Shown here: piece after piece, positions 62,362-64,000 of the stretch
Position numbering within the stretch: the stretch's first letter is position 1
How the letters are laid out: every line of letters starts with the position of its first letter
DNA from: Novosphingobium sp. Rr 2-17
GTDB taxonomy: Bacteria; Pseudomonadota; Alphaproteobacteria; Sphingomonadales; Sphingomonadaceae
Direction of reading: 5' to 3'
DNA length: 64,000 bases
NCBI RefSeq assembly: GCF_000272475.1
Contig: NZ_AKFJ01000097.1
Location: 1-64,000, forward strand
Made by a program: the position numbers and the translations under genes
The notes under the pieces: generated by a model
Told to the model about the DNA's origin: nothing
The model's database searches: none
Seen by the model: the letters and a program-made list of their open reading frames with translations, nothing else

Positions 62362-62965
62362 TCATTGCCGCAGGACATTTTCAACCAAGGCGACCCGCTC
62401 AGTCGTGGCGGCCCTTTCGGGATCACCGGTGTGGAACGGCGGCTGTGGATCATATTGCATGCTGAGCTGGATGGCCTCGACGATCTTGCGGCCAGCGATG
62501 GCACCGCATAGATACAGCCCCATGTCGAGGCCGGCGGAGACACCCGCGCTGGTCACATACTTACCATCGATTGTTACGCATTTGGCGGAATAATCGACGC
62601 CGTATCGGGCCAGCGCGCTTTTGGCGCGCCAGTGTGTCGAGGCCGATCGTCCCGCGAGCACACCTGAAGCCGCAAGAATGAGCGATCCCGTGCAAACCGA
62701 TGTGGTCCAGCGGCTTCCAGCATCGATCGCGCTCAACCAGTCCTGAACGTCGCGATCGGGGATCGTTGCGGCGATTCCCCGTCTATGGCCGCCGGGAACA
62801 ATAAGAAGATCGGCGGCGCGCACCGATGCGATGTCAGCATCCGCATAGAGCCCGAGAAAGACATCTCCCGTTCGCACCGGGCCGATCGTCTTCGCTACAA
62901 ATTGCACCGTGACACGGCGAGCCTCGCGAGGGATTCATAGGAGCCGATAGCATCGAGGGCCGTAA
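62362..62965 (-). pseudogene. DJ-1/PfpI-family gene disrupted by IS and frameshift
   Basis: The body reads as an isonitrile-hydratase-like DJ-1/PfpI protein: IGPVRTGDVFL, ADLLIVPGGHRRGI, nucleophile Cys in TTSVCTGSLILAASGVLAGR, ASTHWRAKSAL. The upstream part LTALDAIGSYESLARLAV lies in another frame (one-base shift near 62914). The insertion sequence at 62966 cuts the gene immediately before LTALDAIG, so the N-terminus is lost. Confidence 0.8.
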
Positions 62966-63861
62966 GAGTCTGTTTGAGAATGCTCATGGATGGACAATTC
63001 TTCGAAGCATGAGGCTGCCGAGAGCAACATGGATCATGGGTTCCGAGACGTCGATCCGCTGCTCGTAATCACGAACTAGCCGCTTCCAGCGGGTCATCCA
63101 ACCGAATGTGCGCTCGACGACCAGCGTCTTAGCAGCACCTTGAAGCCGGGCTCTTTGCCGGAGCGGCGGATGATCTCGAGGACAAAGTCCTGATAAGTCG
63201 CGGCGTCCATAAGGCGGGTGCGGTCGTAGGCGCCGTCGGCGAACAGGTGCTTTAGCCAGGGCCATCGCTTGCGAACAGCCGCGACGATCGCTTGAGCGCC
63301 AGCGCTGTCGGAGATGTCGGCAGTGGTCAGATTGACCATGAGCAGTCGGCCATCGGTATCGACGGCAATATGCCTTTTACGACCGACAACCTTCTTGCCT
63401 GCATCAAAGCCTCGCTTTTGCGCCGCTGGTGCCTTGATGGACTGGCTATCCACGACGGCCGCCGTGGGGCTCTGCTCACGCCCCTCCCGTTCACGGTGGA
63501 GCATGAGGGTGAAATCATGGATCGTGCGGAACAGTAGCCGGCGCACGAAGCGGCGAAACCACCAATACACCGTCTGCCAGGGCGGGAAGTCGTTCGGCAA
63601 CATCCGCCATCCACCCCCCGTTCGTGCCAGATAGCGAAGCGCATCGAGCACATCGCGCAGGTCTGTCGCCGGCTTGCGACTGCGTTTGGCCACGGGCGGC
63701 AGGAACTGCTGAATGAACAACCACTCTTCGTCTGTCAGATCAGTCGGGTAGCGCTTCGATCGCTTTTCAAATCCAGTCATCCGGCTACGGCTCGCTCGGG
63801 TCCACATTCCAAGCTTGAATCACACCCGCGCCGCCGCAGCAACCCATTCTCAAACGGTCTC
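62966..63861 (-). mobile_element. IS5-family (IS1031-like) insertion sequence
   Basis: 896 bp with imperfect terminal inverted repeats: GAGTCTGTTTGAGAATG (62966-62982) and the complement of CATTCTCAAACGGTCTC (63845-63861). Flanked by TAA on both sides (62963-62965 and 63862-63864), a 3-bp TNA-type target duplication typical of the IS1031 group. The intact duplication marks a recent insertion. Confidence 0.88.
62984..63780 (-). CDS. IS5-family transposase in two overlapping frames
   Basis: The first frame ([20 protein letters not shown] from 63780, to 63094) carries the DDE domain: [40 protein letters not shown] and [10 protein letters not shown]. The C-terminal glutamate block, [20 protein letters not shown], is in another frame (to 62984). 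The shift lies near LLRRW (about 63120). Either a frameshift is used to make the full protein or this copy is inactivated; the sequence alone does not decide. Confidence 0.85.
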
Positions 63862-63964
63862 TAAGATGCCTCCCAAACTTCATCCGCCCCTCTTGCAGTT
63901 GGGGCAGGCCAACTTGCTTAGTTGGGCGAAATCAACTGCCCCGCCCCGTCAAGCTGGTCAGACC

Positions 63965-64000
63965 TTACCAGTTCAAGCCAGCGCGCACGTAGATGTAGCG
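63965..64000 (-). CDS. C-terminal end of an outer-membrane receptor, cut by window edge
   Basis: The minus strand reads RYIYVRAGLNW then a stop at 63965. A short beta-strand-like tail ending in an aromatic residue is typical of TonB-dependent receptors. The rest lies outside the window. Confidence 0.5.
   Translation of the reverse strand, partial: RYIYVRAGLNW

Noticed and set aside
1..64000. CRISPR arrays, rRNA or tRNA genes
   Set aside because: No regularly spaced repeats and no recognisable RNA gene sequence seen by eye on either strand; a covariance-model search was not possible.

Overview
The window is high-GC DNA from an alphaproteobacterium, most likely a sphingomonad (Sphingobium/Novosphingobium/Sphingomonas group). 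This is inferred from the many TonB-dependent receptors, the sphingonodin-like lasso peptide cluster with its isopeptidase and FecI/FecR module, and the ISL3/IS110/IS5 content. No rRNA, tRNA or CRISPR array was recognised.

Layout. (1) 0-12.8 kb is an accessory, transposon-worn region. It has two different ISL3-family elements with readable inverted repeats, remnants of Tn3 and IS21 transposases and a frameshifted IS110. It also has an AT-rich patch with small secreted proteins, a LuxR-type regulator, a HEAT-repeat protein, a C-terminally truncated ArdC-like antirestriction protein and a frameshifted DUF2285-type regulator. (2) 12.9-24.1 kb holds a quorum-sensing pair (luxR, luxI), a GntR regulator and a complete lasso peptide locus. 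The precursor is a 39-aa ORF at 15150-15269, followed by an RRE/protease B protein and an asparagine-synthetase-like cyclase C. The convergent operon encodes ECF sigma factor, FecR anti-sigma, TonB receptor with STN domain, and lasso isopeptidase. (3) 24.1-27.2 kb is a scar zone: remnants of an IS5-type transposase, tyrosine recombinase, TonB receptor and SDR, with an intact AbrB/PIN toxin-antitoxin pair. (4) 27.3-61.8 kb is a large organosulfur-scavenging island. It has three TonB receptors, four flavin-dependent (luciferase-like) monooxygenases, three TauD-type dioxygenases, an arylsulfatase, one SsuBC ABC core, three SsuA-like binding lipoproteins, a cysteine-dioxygenase-like cupin, a multi-domain rhodanese, a peroxiredoxin, a LysR regulator, an acyl-CoA-dehydrogenase-like flavoprotein and a class II aldolase. 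(5) 61.9-64 kb holds decayed genes, an IS5-family (IS1031-like) insertion with a TAA target duplication inside a DJ-1/PfpI gene, and the last codons of another outer-membrane receptor.

How the parts work together (inference). AHL signalling and/or GntR may control lasso peptide production. The peptide would be exported by an unidentified route, re-imported through the locus-encoded receptor, which signals via FecR/FecI, and linearised by the isopeptidase. In the sulfur island, outer-membrane receptors import sulfate esters or sulfonates, ABC binding proteins share one SsuBC core, and monooxygenases, dioxygenases and sulfatase release sulfite or sulfate.
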